This document shows, piece by piece, positions 44,858-52,858 of a stretch of DNA of 64,000 nucleotides. The notes under the pieces are model-generated. The model was given only the letters and a program-made list of their open reading frames with translations. It ran no database searches and had not been told where the DNA came from. A program made the position numbers and the translations under genes. Position 1 is the stretch's first letter; the number at the start of each line of letters is the position of its first letter. The stretch comes from Gammaproteobacteria bacterium (lineage in GTDB: Bacteria; Pseudomonadota; Gammaproteobacteria; Pseudomonadales; Porticoccaceae): the NCBI GenBank assembly GCA_018069465.1, contig JAGPUW010000026.1:62001-126000 (forward strand). The letters run 5' to 3'.

Positions 44858-45070
44858 TAGGAGTCTGTCGGACGTAGGATTAATCTACTCGGCAATTGCT
44901 CCTGCATTGCTCTACCTCCTGCATCCATGCAGTCGTGCGGAAAAGTCGAATTTGGCCAGATTTCTCGCTTAGTCTCGTTGAATAGCTAGCTATTCGCCTC
45001 AAATAATCGAAAAATCTGTCTCAAATCGGCCTTTCCCTCGCTACGATCACCTAAGCCCGACAGACTCCTA
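44858..45070. mobile_element. MITE-like inverted-repeat element between polA and thrB
   Basis: Perfect 14-bp terminal inverted repeats, TAGGAGTCTGTCGG (44858-44871) and CCGACAGACTCCTA (45057-45070). If the outer TA on each side is a target duplication, the element is 209 bp with 12-bp terminal repeats. Inside are a perfect 16-bp palindrome GAATAGCTAGCTATTC (44980-44995) and near-matching arms CAGATTTCTCG / CGAAAAATCTG around it, so the whole can fold into a long hairpin. There is no open frame. Size, TIRs and TA flanks fit a miniature inverted-repeat transposable element mobilised in trans. The 317-bp space 44826-45142 contains nothing else I recognise. Confidence 0.6.
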
Positions 45071-45142
45071 GGATACACTATCTTTACAGGGCGGCATTTG
45101 GCGTCGCGCCTATTGACGATTTCACAGACCGGGGAGCAAACC

Positions 45143-46156
45143 ATGGCTGTATTTACCCGTGTTGATCCCGCTGAGTTGCAGGCTTTACTGACTGCTCTGG
45201 GCCTGGGTCACTTGTTGTCCACAACTGAGGTTGCGGACGGGGTGGAAAACTCGACGTATTTTATTGAGGTGGCGCCAGATCCAGGCTCAGCTCCAGAGTC
45301 TGGCGGTAGTATGCCGTCCCGGCTTGTCTTGACCCTGCTTGAGGCGGGCAACCGGCAGCAGGGCGAATTTTCCACCGCTCTGGCACAGCAGCTGCACAGG
45401 GCCGGATTGGCAGTGCCGAAATTATTCGCGGATGCCTCGGGCTGCGCCCTTCATCGTCTGGCCGACAAGCCTGCACTATTGAGTGAGCGCATTGATGGCG
45501 CCCACCCCGAGCAGGTGACGCTGGGCCATTGTCGGGCGATAGGTGAGTTTCTTGGCACTATGCATGGGGCGGGTGTGAACCTCCCCCTCAGTCATAACAA
45601 CCTACAGGGTTTGCCCTGGGCGCAGGCGACGCTGGATACTTTAATTGACTCACTGCCGGCCGCAGAGCAATTGTCAGTGGGTGATCAGGCTTTGCTACAG
45701 GCGCAAATAGCTCGTTATCGCAGTCTTTGCGAAGGGGGTGTGGATTTGCCATGCGGGGCTATTCACGCGGATCTGTTTCGAGATAACACCCTATTTGTGG
45801 GCGAAGAGCTGAAAGCGGTGATCGATTTTAACAGTGCCTGCAGCGATTACCTGTTGCTCGATGTGGCGATTGCGGTGAACGACTGGGCCTGTAAAAAACA
45901 CGGGGAGCTCGACCCGACCCTGGTAAAAGCCTTGCTCGACGGCTATCAGCAGCAGCGGCCCTTTACCCTTGCAGAGCGCCAGAACTGGCAGGACATGCTG
46001 TGCTTTGCCGCAACGCTATTCTGGCTGTCGCGCTTGCTCACCTGGCATTTAGAGAGCGCTGATTTGACCAATAGAGAAGCCAAAGACCCCGGGGAATACC
46101 GGCAAAAGTTACAGCACCGCCTGCTCGGGGTTGTCGCTATTACGCCCTGTGAGTGA
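45143..46156 (+). CDS. thrB: Homoserine kinase (ThrB, APH-fold type)
   Basis: 337 residues from the ATG at 45143, which has GGGGAG 7 bases upstream; the frame's earlier TTG at 45098 is not preferred. It phosphorylates homoserine for threonine synthesis. This is the Pseudomonas-type enzyme related to aminoglycoside kinases, not the GHMP type. Motifs: DGVENSTYFIEV (the family usually has GIENTNYF), SERIDGAHP, IHADLFRDNTLF (207-218, catalytic Asp210) and VIDFNSACSDYLLLD (226-240). A 16-residue Pro/Gly/Ser insert at about 45-60 lengthens an N-lobe loop. It lies beside polA as in Pseudomonas; its promoter region abuts the MITE. Confidence 0.9.
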   Translation: MAVFTRVDPAELQALLTALGLGHLLSTTEVADGVENSTYFIEVAPDPGSAPESGGSMPSRLVLTLLEAGNRQQGEFSTALAQQLHRAGLAVPKLFADASGCALHRLADKPALLSERIDGAHPEQVTLGHCRAIGEFLGTMHGAGVNLPLSHNNLQGLPWAQATLDTLIDSLPAAEQLSVGDQALLQAQIARYRSLCEGGVDLPCGAIHADLFRDNTLFVGEELKAVIDFNSACSDYLLLDVAIAVNDWACKKHGELDPTLVKALLDGYQQQRPFTLAERQNWQDMLCFAATLFWLSRLLTWHLESADLTNREAKDPGEYRQKLQHRLLGVVAITPCE

Positions 46157-46176
46157 ATAGCGGCTGCTAGTTGGGG

Positions 46177-47064
46177 CTAGGGCTGCACAGGCACTGGCGT
46201 CGGGGACAGGCAGGTGGTGAGATTGTCGCCAATCGTCGCTATCAATTGCAGGTAGGCATTACTGTCCATAGGAATGTCTGCACCGAGAGGGTCAATAACG
46301 GCGATTTTTGCCTTCAGCTTATTGGCCAGTTGCTCAACCCGGTCGTGGTTGTGTCGAGGCTCGGCAATAATGCAATGAACTTCACTCTGGCTGAGTAATT
46401 GATGGAGGTCGCGGGCACCGCTACTGAGTCCGGTGCTGGTTTTCAGCGCGCCCGACTGGTGCAGGTTGAAAGCCTCACCAAAGTGGCCAAAGGCATCGTG
46501 ATCGACAATGAAGTTGGGCTGGCGTAATGCCTGCAGTTGCGCTGCGGTGTTGGCCTTTACCACGTTCAACTGCTGATTAAAGCGCTGCTGGGCAGCGAGT
46601 ATTTGCTCGCGCTGCCCCGGATAGTGGGCGGCCAGCCAGTTGGCGACTTCGGTGGCGATCACGCGACCATTGTTGGGATTCATCCAGATATGGGGGTCGC
46701 GGCTGGCCGCCTGCCCTTCGGGGGTGGGGCTGAGCCACTGAATGTTGGGCAGCTCAGAGGCGGTAATCACCTTTTCTGGGCGCAGGGCGGTGACGCTTTT
46801 GCTGAGAAAACTCTCCAGTTCCGGGCCAACCCAGAGCAGTAAGTCGGACTGGGCAAGTAGTGCCCGGTCGGCAATGCGCAGGGAATAATGATGGGGCACT
46901 TCGCTATCGGGCAGCAATTGCCGGATCTCGACGCTGTCGCCGGCAATTGCTTCAACCAGCATCGTCATGGGTCTGATCGTGGTGACCACGAGGGGCTTTG
47001 CCCAGCTTTGTACAGCGAAAAATAGCGTTGAGAGAAGAAGTAATCGTTTCACGGCTGGTTTCAT
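46177..47064 (-). CDS. znuA: Zinc ABC transporter, periplasmic binding protein
   Basis: 295 residues with a signal peptide (cleavage near SWA|KP). Cluster A-I metal-binding family. Ligand candidates: His58/59 (VPHHYS), His125 (DPHIWMNP), His189 (VDHDAFGHFG) and Asp258 (VIDPLGADI). The long His-rich loop of E. coli ZnuA is reduced to almost nothing here (the 112-123 loop has no His), a known short variant. It is transcribed away from zur across an 81-bp spacer carrying two Zur boxes, so it is repressed by zinc-loaded Zur. Its partners znuC and znuB are on the other arm. Confidence 0.94.
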   Translation of the reverse strand: MKPAVKRLLLLSTLFFAVQSWAKPLVVTTIRPMTMLVEAIAGDSVEIRQLLPDSEVPHHYSLRIADRALLAQSDLLLWVGPELESFLSKSVTALRPEKVITASELPNIQWLSPTPEGQAASRDPHIWMNPNNGRVIATEVANWLAAHYPGQREQILAAQQRFNQQLNVVKANTAAQLQALRQPNFIVDHDAFGHFGEAFNLHQSGALKTSTGLSSGARDLHQLLSQSEVHCIIAEPRHNHDRVEQLANKLKAKIAVIDPLGADIPMDSNAYLQLIATIGDNLTTCLSPTPVPVQP

Positions 47065-47068
47065 CTTT

Positions 47069-47083
47069 TGTTATGTTATAGCA
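47069..47083. promoter_or_regulatory. Zur box, znuA-proximal
   Basis: TGTTATGTTATAGCA matches the E. coli Zur core TGTTATANTATAACA at 12 of 14 defined positions. It begins 5 bases upstream of the znuA start codon, so bound Zur would block znuA expression. Confidence 0.7.
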
Positions 47084-47095
47084 TTGTTAATTAAT

Positions 47096-47110
47096 TGTAA
47101 TAATATAACA
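47096..47110. promoter_or_regulatory. Zur box, central in the znuA-zur spacer
   Basis: TGTAATAATATAACA matches the Zur core TGTTATANTATAACA at 13 of 14 defined positions and sits in a 19-bp near-palindrome (47094-47112). Centre-to-centre distance to the first box is 27 bp. It should control both znuA and zur-znuCB. Confidence 0.8.
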
Positions 47111-47145
47111 ATAATTGCCAGGGTTCGGGGAAAGGGTTTAGTGTA

Positions 47146-47670
47146 ATGATCAGTAATTCTACCACTGCCTATCGCCAGCATGACCACCATCGCTGTTTGA
47201 AGGCCGCATTGGCGCAGGCCAGAAATCGCTGTAGTGCCCGCAAAGCGCGCTTGACCCCGATTCGTGAATCGGTGTTGCACCTACTGTGGCAGAGCCATCG
47301 TCCCCTCGGTGCCTATAAAATTATTGAGCAGTTGTCGGCGTCGAGCGGCAAGCGCATCTTGCCACCGACAGTGTATCGCGCCCTCGATTTTCTATTGGAG
47401 CTGGGTTTGATTCATCGCCTGGCGACGTTAAATGCCTATATTGGCTGCCCCTTTCCCGATAGCGTGCACAGCGATTATTTCCTGGTTTGCCGCGAGTGTG
47501 GCAGCGTCGCCGAATGCAGCGCTGACAGTGTTAATAAGGCGATAGTGTCGACGGCGGAGCGGGCGGGTTTTCGGGTGGAGAGTCAGACGGTTGAGATTCT
47601 CGGCCTGTGTACGCCGTGCCAGTCCACTGTCGAGCAGCCCGCACTTGAGCAGCCAGGCGTTAAGCAATAA
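47146..47670 (+). CDS. zur: Zinc uptake regulator Zur (Fur family)
   Basis: 174 residues. Winged-helix DNA-binding domain with [13 protein letters not shown] and [21 protein letters not shown], then a dimerisation domain with two structural CxxC pairs, Cys115/Cys118 (VCRECG) and Cys155/Cys158 (LCTPC), and His109 (SVHSDYF) for regulatory zinc. It represses zinc uptake when zinc is replete. The N-terminal 20 residues carry extra His (QHDHHRC). Its stop overlaps the znuC start (TAATG), so repressor and transporter are made together, giving feedback control. Confidence 0.93.
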   Translation: MISNSTTAYRQHDHHRCLKAALAQARNRCSARKARLTPIRESVLHLLWQSHRPLGAYKIIEQLSASSGKRILPPTVYRALDFLLELGLIHRLATLNAYIGCPFPDSVHSDYFLVCRECGSVAECSADSVNKAIVSTAERAGFRVESQTVEILGLCTPCQSTVEQPALEQPGVKQ

Positions 47671-48446
47671 TGGCTGCCTTAATTGAGCTTAACGGGGTCG
47701 GCAAGTCCTTCGCCAGCAGGGCCGTGTTGCAGGCGGTTGACTTGAATGTCGTCCCCGGCCGTATTGTCACCCTGATCGGCCCCAACGGGGCGGGTAAAAC
47801 CACGCTGGTGAAAATTGTTCTCGGTCTGTTACAGGCAGATTCAGGCAGCATTCAGCGCTCGGCGGATTTACGGGTCGGTTATATGCCGCAAAAATTGCAT
47901 ATTGATCCCACCCTGCCCCTGCAAGTTGATCGTTTTTTGCGCTTTGCTAGTAGTGACCCGGCGGCGAACTTGGCTGCCCTGCAGCGGGTTGGTATCGCCC
48001 ATTTATTGAAGCAAACCGTCAGCGCGCTTTCCGGTGGCGAAATGCAGCGTATGTTGCTGGCTCGCGCCCTGCTGCGCAAACCCAACTTGCTAGTGCTCGA
48101 TGAGCCGGTACAGGGGGTGGACGTTACGGGTCAGGAGGCTCTGTACCAGCTTATCGGTGAGCTGCGCGATGAATTGAACTGTGGCATTCTAATGGTCTCC
48201 CACGATCTACACCTGGTGATGGCGGCAACCGATGAGGTGGTCTGTCTGAACCAGCATGTTTGCTGCCACGGCACGCCGCAGCAGGTTTCGGTTGATCCAG
48301 AGTTTGTGGCGCTGTTCGGTGGCAAAACAGCCCTCTATACCCACCATCACGACCATGAGCACGACTTGCATAGCGAGGTGCTGAATTCGTCGGGGCAGAC
48401 CGCCAATAGCACCGGTTCACCGTGCGGGGGGCCTACCGATGTATGA
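47670..48446 (+). CDS. znuC: Zinc ABC transporter, ATP-binding protein
   Basis: 258 residues. Walker [10 protein letters not shown] (37-45), Q-loop YMPQKL, signature LSGGEMQRM, Walker B VLVLDEP-type [12 protein letters not shown], and H-loop His in [11 protein letters not shown] His/Asp-rich tail ([14 protein letters not shown]) may store or hand over zinc, as seen in other ZnuC proteins. The start overlaps the zur stop by one base and its end overlaps znuB by 8 bases, so all three genes are translationally coupled and Zur-controlled. Confidence 0.95.
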   Translation: MAALIELNGVGKSFASRAVLQAVDLNVVPGRIVTLIGPNGAGKTTLVKIVLGLLQADSGSIQRSADLRVGYMPQKLHIDPTLPLQVDRFLRFASSDPAANLAALQRVGIAHLLKQTVSALSGGEMQRMLLARALLRKPNLLVLDEPVQGVDVTGQEALYQLIGELRDELNCGILMVSHDLHLVMAATDEVVCLNQHVCCHGTPQQVSVDPEFVALFGGKTALYTHHHDHEHDLHSEVLNSSGQTANSTGSPCGGPTDV

Positions 48447-49227
48447 CTTCCTCTACCTGGCCCTGCTCGGTGGGCTCGGCGTTGCCCTAGTTGCCGGGCC
48501 TATGGGTTCGCTGGTGGTGTGGCAGAGGATGGCGTATTTTGGCGATACTTTGGCCCACGGCGCTCTGCTCGGCATTGCCCTGGGCATGTGGCTGACGTGG
48601 AGCAGTACGCTTGCGGTGATCGCTGTCTGCCTGGCGATTGCGGGGTTGTTGATCGTCTTTGAGCGCCAGCGCTTGTTGGCTACCGACACGGTGCTGGGTA
48701 TTTTATCCCACGGCTCATTGGCGCTCGGCCTGGTGGCGTTGACGCTTATTCCGGGGGCGCGCACCGATATGGAGGCCCTGCTGTTTGGTGACATCCTCAC
48801 CGTGACGGTGGCGGAGGTGGCAGTGGTGTGGCTCATGGCGGCCAGCGTGTTGCTGGTGCTGTGGCGGCTTTGGCCCGCATTACTGGCCATTACCGTGCAC
48901 GAAGATCTGGCGCGAGTGGAAGGCGTCGCCGTCGACAGAGTGAAGCCGATGTTGAAGTTGTTGCTGGCCCTGGTAGTGGCGATCTCAATGAAGGTGGTGG
49001 GTGTGCTGTTGATTACCGCGCTGTTGATTATTCCCGCCGCGACGGCGCGTCACTTTGCCAAAACACCCGAACAAATGGCCGTTTTGGCCAGTGTCATCGC
49101 CGTGTTTTCGGTCTGTTCCGGGCTGGCCTCCTCCTGGTGGCTGAATACTCCAGTGGGTCCTTCCATTGTGGTCTGTGCAAGTCTTTTCTTTGTGCTGGTA
49201 TTTGCCGTCTACAATCGACGGGTCTAA
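48439..49227 (+). CDS. znuB: Zinc ABC transporter, permease
   Basis: 262 residues, about eight membrane helices, ABC-3 family. It forms the inner-membrane channel for zinc with ZnuC as motor and ZnuA as donor. Recognisable blocks: [20 protein letters not shown] at the N-terminus, [42 protein letters not shown] and [19 protein letters not shown]. Its TAA stop overlaps the TAG stop of the convergent diguanylate cyclase gene (49224-49227), leaving no space for a terminator between them. Confidence 0.95.
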   Translation: MYDFLYLALLGGLGVALVAGPMGSLVVWQRMAYFGDTLAHGALLGIALGMWLTWSSTLAVIAVCLAIAGLLIVFERQRLLATDTVLGILSHGSLALGLVALTLIPGARTDMEALLFGDILTVTVAEVAVVWLMAASVLLVLWRLWPALLAITVHEDLARVEGVAVDRVKPMLKLLLALVVAISMKVVGVLLITALLIIPAATARHFAKTPEQMAVLASVIAVFSVCSGLASSWWLNTPVGPSIVVCASLFFVLVFAVYNRRV

Positions 49228-50078
49228 GTGGATTCAAACTCATCGTCTGTTATATAACTGGCGGTGCGGTTTTTCCCACGCTCTTTGGCTTCATACAGTG
49301 CCAGGTCTGATTGTCTGATTAGCTCGCCAATATCGACGGGGCGGGCGCTGCCCTGGTAAGTGCTAGTGCCGATACTTACTGTCATGGGGATGGTTTCGTG
49401 ACTTGCGGTAATGGGGTTTTCCCGCAATATAGCGTGGAGTTTTTCAGCGAAGTGCTTTGCGCCCTTCTGGTCGGTATCGGGCAGCAGTGCGACCAATTCA
49501 TCACCGCCGTAGCGGCCAATTAGGTCGCTCTCTCTTTTCAGGGTATTGATATATTGGCCGATACTGCGCAGAGCATTGTCGCCATTTAGGTGGCCGTGGG
49601 TGTCGTTAATACTTTTGAAGTCGTCAATATCGATAAATAGCATAGAAACAGCTGAGTGTTTGCGCTGAGCAAGATTCAGAAGGTTCGTTGCTTGAGAAAC
49701 CAGTGCCTGGCGAGACATAAGCCCGGTGACCGGGTCGTAGGCGGCGAGTATTCTATTTTTATTTTCGAGGTCAAAAACCAGGAACAAAAGGTTAACAAAG
49801 GGTGTGGCGACGAGGGGGGTAAGAATAGTGGAGACGATGATGACGACGGGGGTATTTGATGGGGGTATTTCTGCACCAATGGCGGTATGGGCAATGATGG
49901 TGAGGGTATAAGCGGCAGTGATACTGACCAGTGTCAGTAACACGATGATGTTTAGCCGCCCCAGGCGTTCTACAATTTGTCTCATCACTGCCTTAATCCC
50001 GTTCAAATCGACACTGCGGTCAATTGCGAGTGCAGCCAAATTCCTTTTGGCCTTGCTATCCTCCCTGAGCCAGTACAA
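49224..50078 (-). CDS. Membrane diguanylate cyclase (GGDEL)
   Basis: 284 residues from TTG at 50078; a later start (for example ATG at about codon 32, MRQIVERLGR) is equally possible because the first 30 residues are not hydrophobic and AGGGAGG lies inside the frame. Two membrane helices (about 42-66 and 77-101) precede a GGDEF domain with DPVTGLMSR, FIDIDDFKSINDTHGH and the active site GGDEL (191-195). The inhibitory RxxD site is intact (RESD five residues before). It should make c-di-GMP. Its start abuts the hemL stop without a gap, so it is probably expressed with hemL. Confidence 0.87.
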   Translation of the reverse strand: MYWLREDSKAKRNLAALAIDRSVDLNGIKAVMRQIVERLGRLNIIVLLTLVSITAAYTLTIIAHTAIGAEIPPSNTPVVIIVSTILTPLVATPFVNLLFLVFDLENKNRILAAYDPVTGLMSRQALVSQATNLLNLAQRKHSAVSMLFIDIDDFKSINDTHGHLNGDNALRSIGQYINTLKRESDLIGRYGGDELVALLPDTDQKGAKHFAEKLHAILRENPITASHETIPMTVSIGTSTYQGSARPVDIGELIRQSDLALYEAKERGKNRTASYITDDEFEST

Positions 50079-51362
50079 TTATTTGAGTGTTTGCATCACC
50101 TTTTTAGCGGCTTTCAAGGTTTGCTCGATGTCCTGTTCGGTCACCGCTGCCGACATAAAGCCCGCCTCGTAAGCGGCAGGTGCTAAATAAACACCCTCGG
50201 CTAGCATACCGTGAAAAAATTGATTAAAGCGAGCTGTATCACAGGCCATCACTTGTTGGTAGTTGGTGACATTTGGCTCCTCGGTAAAGAAGATGCCAAA
50301 CATAGAGCCAATGTGATTTGCGGTGAAGGGTATACCCGCCGCAAGAGCTTCTGCCTTAAAGCCTTCAATCAATAGTCCAACTTTGGCGTATAACGAGGGA
50401 TAAAATCCTGTTTGATCCAGTAAGTCCAGGGTCGCCAGACCAGCGGCCATGGCCACCGGATTACCCGACAGGGTTCCGGCCTGATAAACCGGCCCGAGGG
50501 GGGCGATTTGCTCCATAATTTCACGCTTGCCGCCGAAGGCACCGACCGGCATACCGCCACCGATGACTTTGCCGAGGGCGATAAGGTCGGCATCAATACC
50601 ATAGTGACCAATGGCGCCTTTGGGGCCGACGCGAAAGCCGGTCATCACCTCGTCAATAATCAGCACTGTGCCGTGTTGTGTGCATTCGCTACGCAGCGTT
50701 TCCAGAAAGCCGGGCTGCGGTGGAATGCAGCTCATATTACCGGCGACGGGTTCGACGATCAGCGCCGCAACCTGGTCGCCGAGTTCGGCAAACGCGGCTT
50801 CAACTGCAGCGCTGTCGTTGTAGGGCAGGGTAATCGTGAGATCGGCCAGTGCTGCGGGTACGCCGGGTGAGCTGGGTACGCCGAGTGTCAGCGCGCCGGA
50901 GCCGGCCTTGACGAGCAGTGAGTCCGAATGGCCGTGGTAGCAACCTTCAAACTTGATGATTTTATCCCGTCCGGTAAAACCCCGAGCGAGGCGAATGGCG
51001 CTCATCGTGGCCTCGGTGCCGGAGTTCACCATGCGCACCATGTCGAGCCCTGGAATGCGCGCACAGAGTGTGTCGGCAAGCTGGGTTTCCAGCTCGGTGG
51101 GAGCGCCAAAACTCAGGCCCTTGTCGAGCTGCTGGCGAATACTGTCTAAGACTTGCGGGTGCCCGTGGCCGAGAATCATTGGCCCCCAGGACTGCACATA
51201 GTCGATATAACGCTGCTTATCGGCATCGTAAAGATAAGCGCCCTGCGCATGGTCAAAAAATACGGGGCTGCCACCGACGGCTTTAAAGGCGCGGACTGGT
51301 GAGTTAACGCCGCCGGGAATGTGTTGCTGGGCGTCGATAAATAACTGTTCTGAACGATTCAT
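50079..51362 (-). CDS. hemL: Glutamate-1-semialdehyde 2,1-aminomutase
   Basis: 427 residues. It converts glutamate-1-semialdehyde to 5-aminolevulinate, the committed precursor of heme in the C5 pathway. PLP Lys265 lies in [17 protein letters not shown]; other blocks are [46 protein letters not shown] and [12 protein letters not shown]. Full family length. It lies 120 bases after the MATE gene and runs straight into the diguanylate cyclase. No other C5-pathway gene adjoins. Confidence 0.97.
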   Translation of the reverse strand: MNRSEQLFIDAQQHIPGGVNSPVRAFKAVGGSPVFFDHAQGAYLYDADKQRYIDYVQSWGPMILGHGHPQVLDSIRQQLDKGLSFGAPTELETQLADTLCARIPGLDMVRMVNSGTEATMSAIRLARGFTGRDKIIKFEGCYHGHSDSLLVKAGSGALTLGVPSSPGVPAALADLTITLPYNDSAAVEAAFAELGDQVAALIVEPVAGNMSCIPPQPGFLETLRSECTQHGTVLIIDEVMTGFRVGPKGAIGHYGIDADLIALGKVIGGGMPVGAFGGKREIMEQIAPLGPVYQAGTLSGNPVAMAAGLATLDLLDQTGFYPSLYAKVGLLIEGFKAEALAAGIPFTANHIGSMFGIFFTEEPNVTNYQQVMACDTARFNQFFHGMLAEGVYLAPAAYEAGFMSAAVTEQDIEQTLKAAKKVMQTLK

Positions 51363-51482
51363 AAAATGCCGTTGGGTTGTTTGTGGATTGCTGTTGGTGA
51401 ATTCTTGTCTGTCGAAAGGGCTCAGGTGCGCATTATGGGCTGTTGGGCGAGAGGAGAAAAGCGGGCAGCCTAAGGGCTGGGC

Positions 51483-52847
51483 TTAGCCCGTGTCGCCGAC
51501 CTGTTCGGCCCACGCCCGGTTGATAATTCGCCAGGCGACGATGGCTGACAGGACGTTGCCCAGGGCAAAACCATAGAATAAACCGTTAATACCGTAGAGC
51601 TGGCCGCCGATAAAGGCGATGGGGATATTGAGCAATAACAGTCGAATAAGCGCGGTTAACAAGGCCGTTTTGGGCTGTTTAATGGCGTTGAGTGACACCA
51701 TCACCAGAATGGTGACCGCGTGGGCGCCATAGCTTGCCGGAATAATCCACAGGTAATTGCTGATGATGGCGATCACTTCGGGGTTGGTGCTGAACATTGA
51801 GCCAATGGCCGGGCTGAAAGCGGCAACGAGTAACCACATCGCCAATTGAAAAAGCAGGCAGAAGCGAATGGCGCCAAAGAGTGCAATGCGCGCTCGTTCG
51901 GGCTTGCCCGCGCCGATATTCTGGCCGATAAACATCGGCAGGGTCGACGACAGGGAAAAGGCGATGAGCAGGCAGAGGGCTTCAATGCGGGTGCTGACCC
52001 CAAAGCCGGCCACGGCGGTGGTGCCAAAGCGGGCGACCATGGCGGTGAGTATAGCGGCGGCAAGGGGTGTCATCAGATTGGCAAAGATGGCGGGGATGCC
52101 GATGGTGAGCAGTCTGGCCCAATTGGCGCGCAGCTCCTGCAATGACTGTTTGCCCTTAACAATCAACTGCTCTTGCACCTTGAGCATATAGTGGGATACC
52201 AGAAAGGTAATGATCCAGGCAATGGATGTGGCCAGTGCCGCGCCGCCAATACCCAGTCCGGGGAGGGGCCCGAAACCAAAAATCAACAATGGGTCGAGGC
52301 CGGCGTTGAGTGTGGCCAGCAGCGCCAGTAGAAAGGCTGATTTGCCGGGGCAGCCAATGGCTCGAAGAATGGTGTTGCCGGTGAGTGTGAGCAGTAACAG
52401 GGGAATGACGGGTATCCACAGGGCCATAAAGAGTAGCGCCTCGTTCAGCACTTCGCCGCTGGCACCTAATAAGCGTAGTAAAGCGTGCAGGCCTAGATAC
52501 AGACTGAGCAGTAGGCCGATGCCGATGCCGATGATCAACAGGCGACCGTCGGTGATTTGTCGCGCCGCTTGAGTAAAGCGATCTTCGCCTAAATAACGTG
52601 ATACCAGCACCGATGTGGCCATGCCCAGCCCGAGGCCAATGCTGTTAACGCCGTGGGTGATAGGCAGCACAAACCCCAGTGCCGCGAGGGATGCGGTGCC
52701 CAGCTGGCCAACAAAATAGGCATCGACAATGCCGACCGCCATCAGCGCAATGATGCCGCCAATCATCGGCACCGTGAGTCGAAAAAGCGTGCGGCCAATG
52801 GGGTCGTTGACGATGGCCTGGGTGCGTTGGCTGGCTTTAGTGTTCAC
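51483..52847 (-). CDS. MATE family efflux transporter
   Basis: 454 residues, about twelve membrane helices in two homologous halves. N-half: DPIGRTLFRLTVPMIGG and VDAYFVGQLGTASLAALGF; mid: TGNTILRAIGCPGKSAF; C-half: FGTTAVAGFGVSTRIEALC and MFIGQNIGAGKPERAR. These are typical MATE blocks. It exports cationic drugs or metabolites by Na+ or H+ antiport. It begins 11 bases after the stop of the Amt-GGDEF-EAL gene, so the two are probably co-transcribed. Substrate unknown. Confidence 0.9.
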   Translation of the reverse strand: MNTKASQRTQAIVNDPIGRTLFRLTVPMIGGIIALMAVGIVDAYFVGQLGTASLAALGFVLPITHGVNSIGLGLGMATSVLVSRYLGEDRFTQAARQITDGRLLIIGIGIGLLLSLYLGLHALLRLLGASGEVLNEALLFMALWIPVIPLLLLTLTGNTILRAIGCPGKSAFLLALLATLNAGLDPLLIFGFGPLPGLGIGGAALATSIAWIITFLVSHYMLKVQEQLIVKGKQSLQELRANWARLLTIGIPAIFANLMTPLAAAILTAMVARFGTTAVAGFGVSTRIEALCLLIAFSLSSTLPMFIGQNIGAGKPERARIALFGAIRFCLLFQLAMWLLVAAFSPAIGSMFSTNPEVIAIISNYLWIIPASYGAHAVTILVMVSLNAIKQPKTALLTALIRLLLLNIPIAFIGGQLYGINGLFYGFALGNVLSAIVAWRIINRAWAEQVGDTG

Positions 52848-52858
52848 AATGGCAGCAC

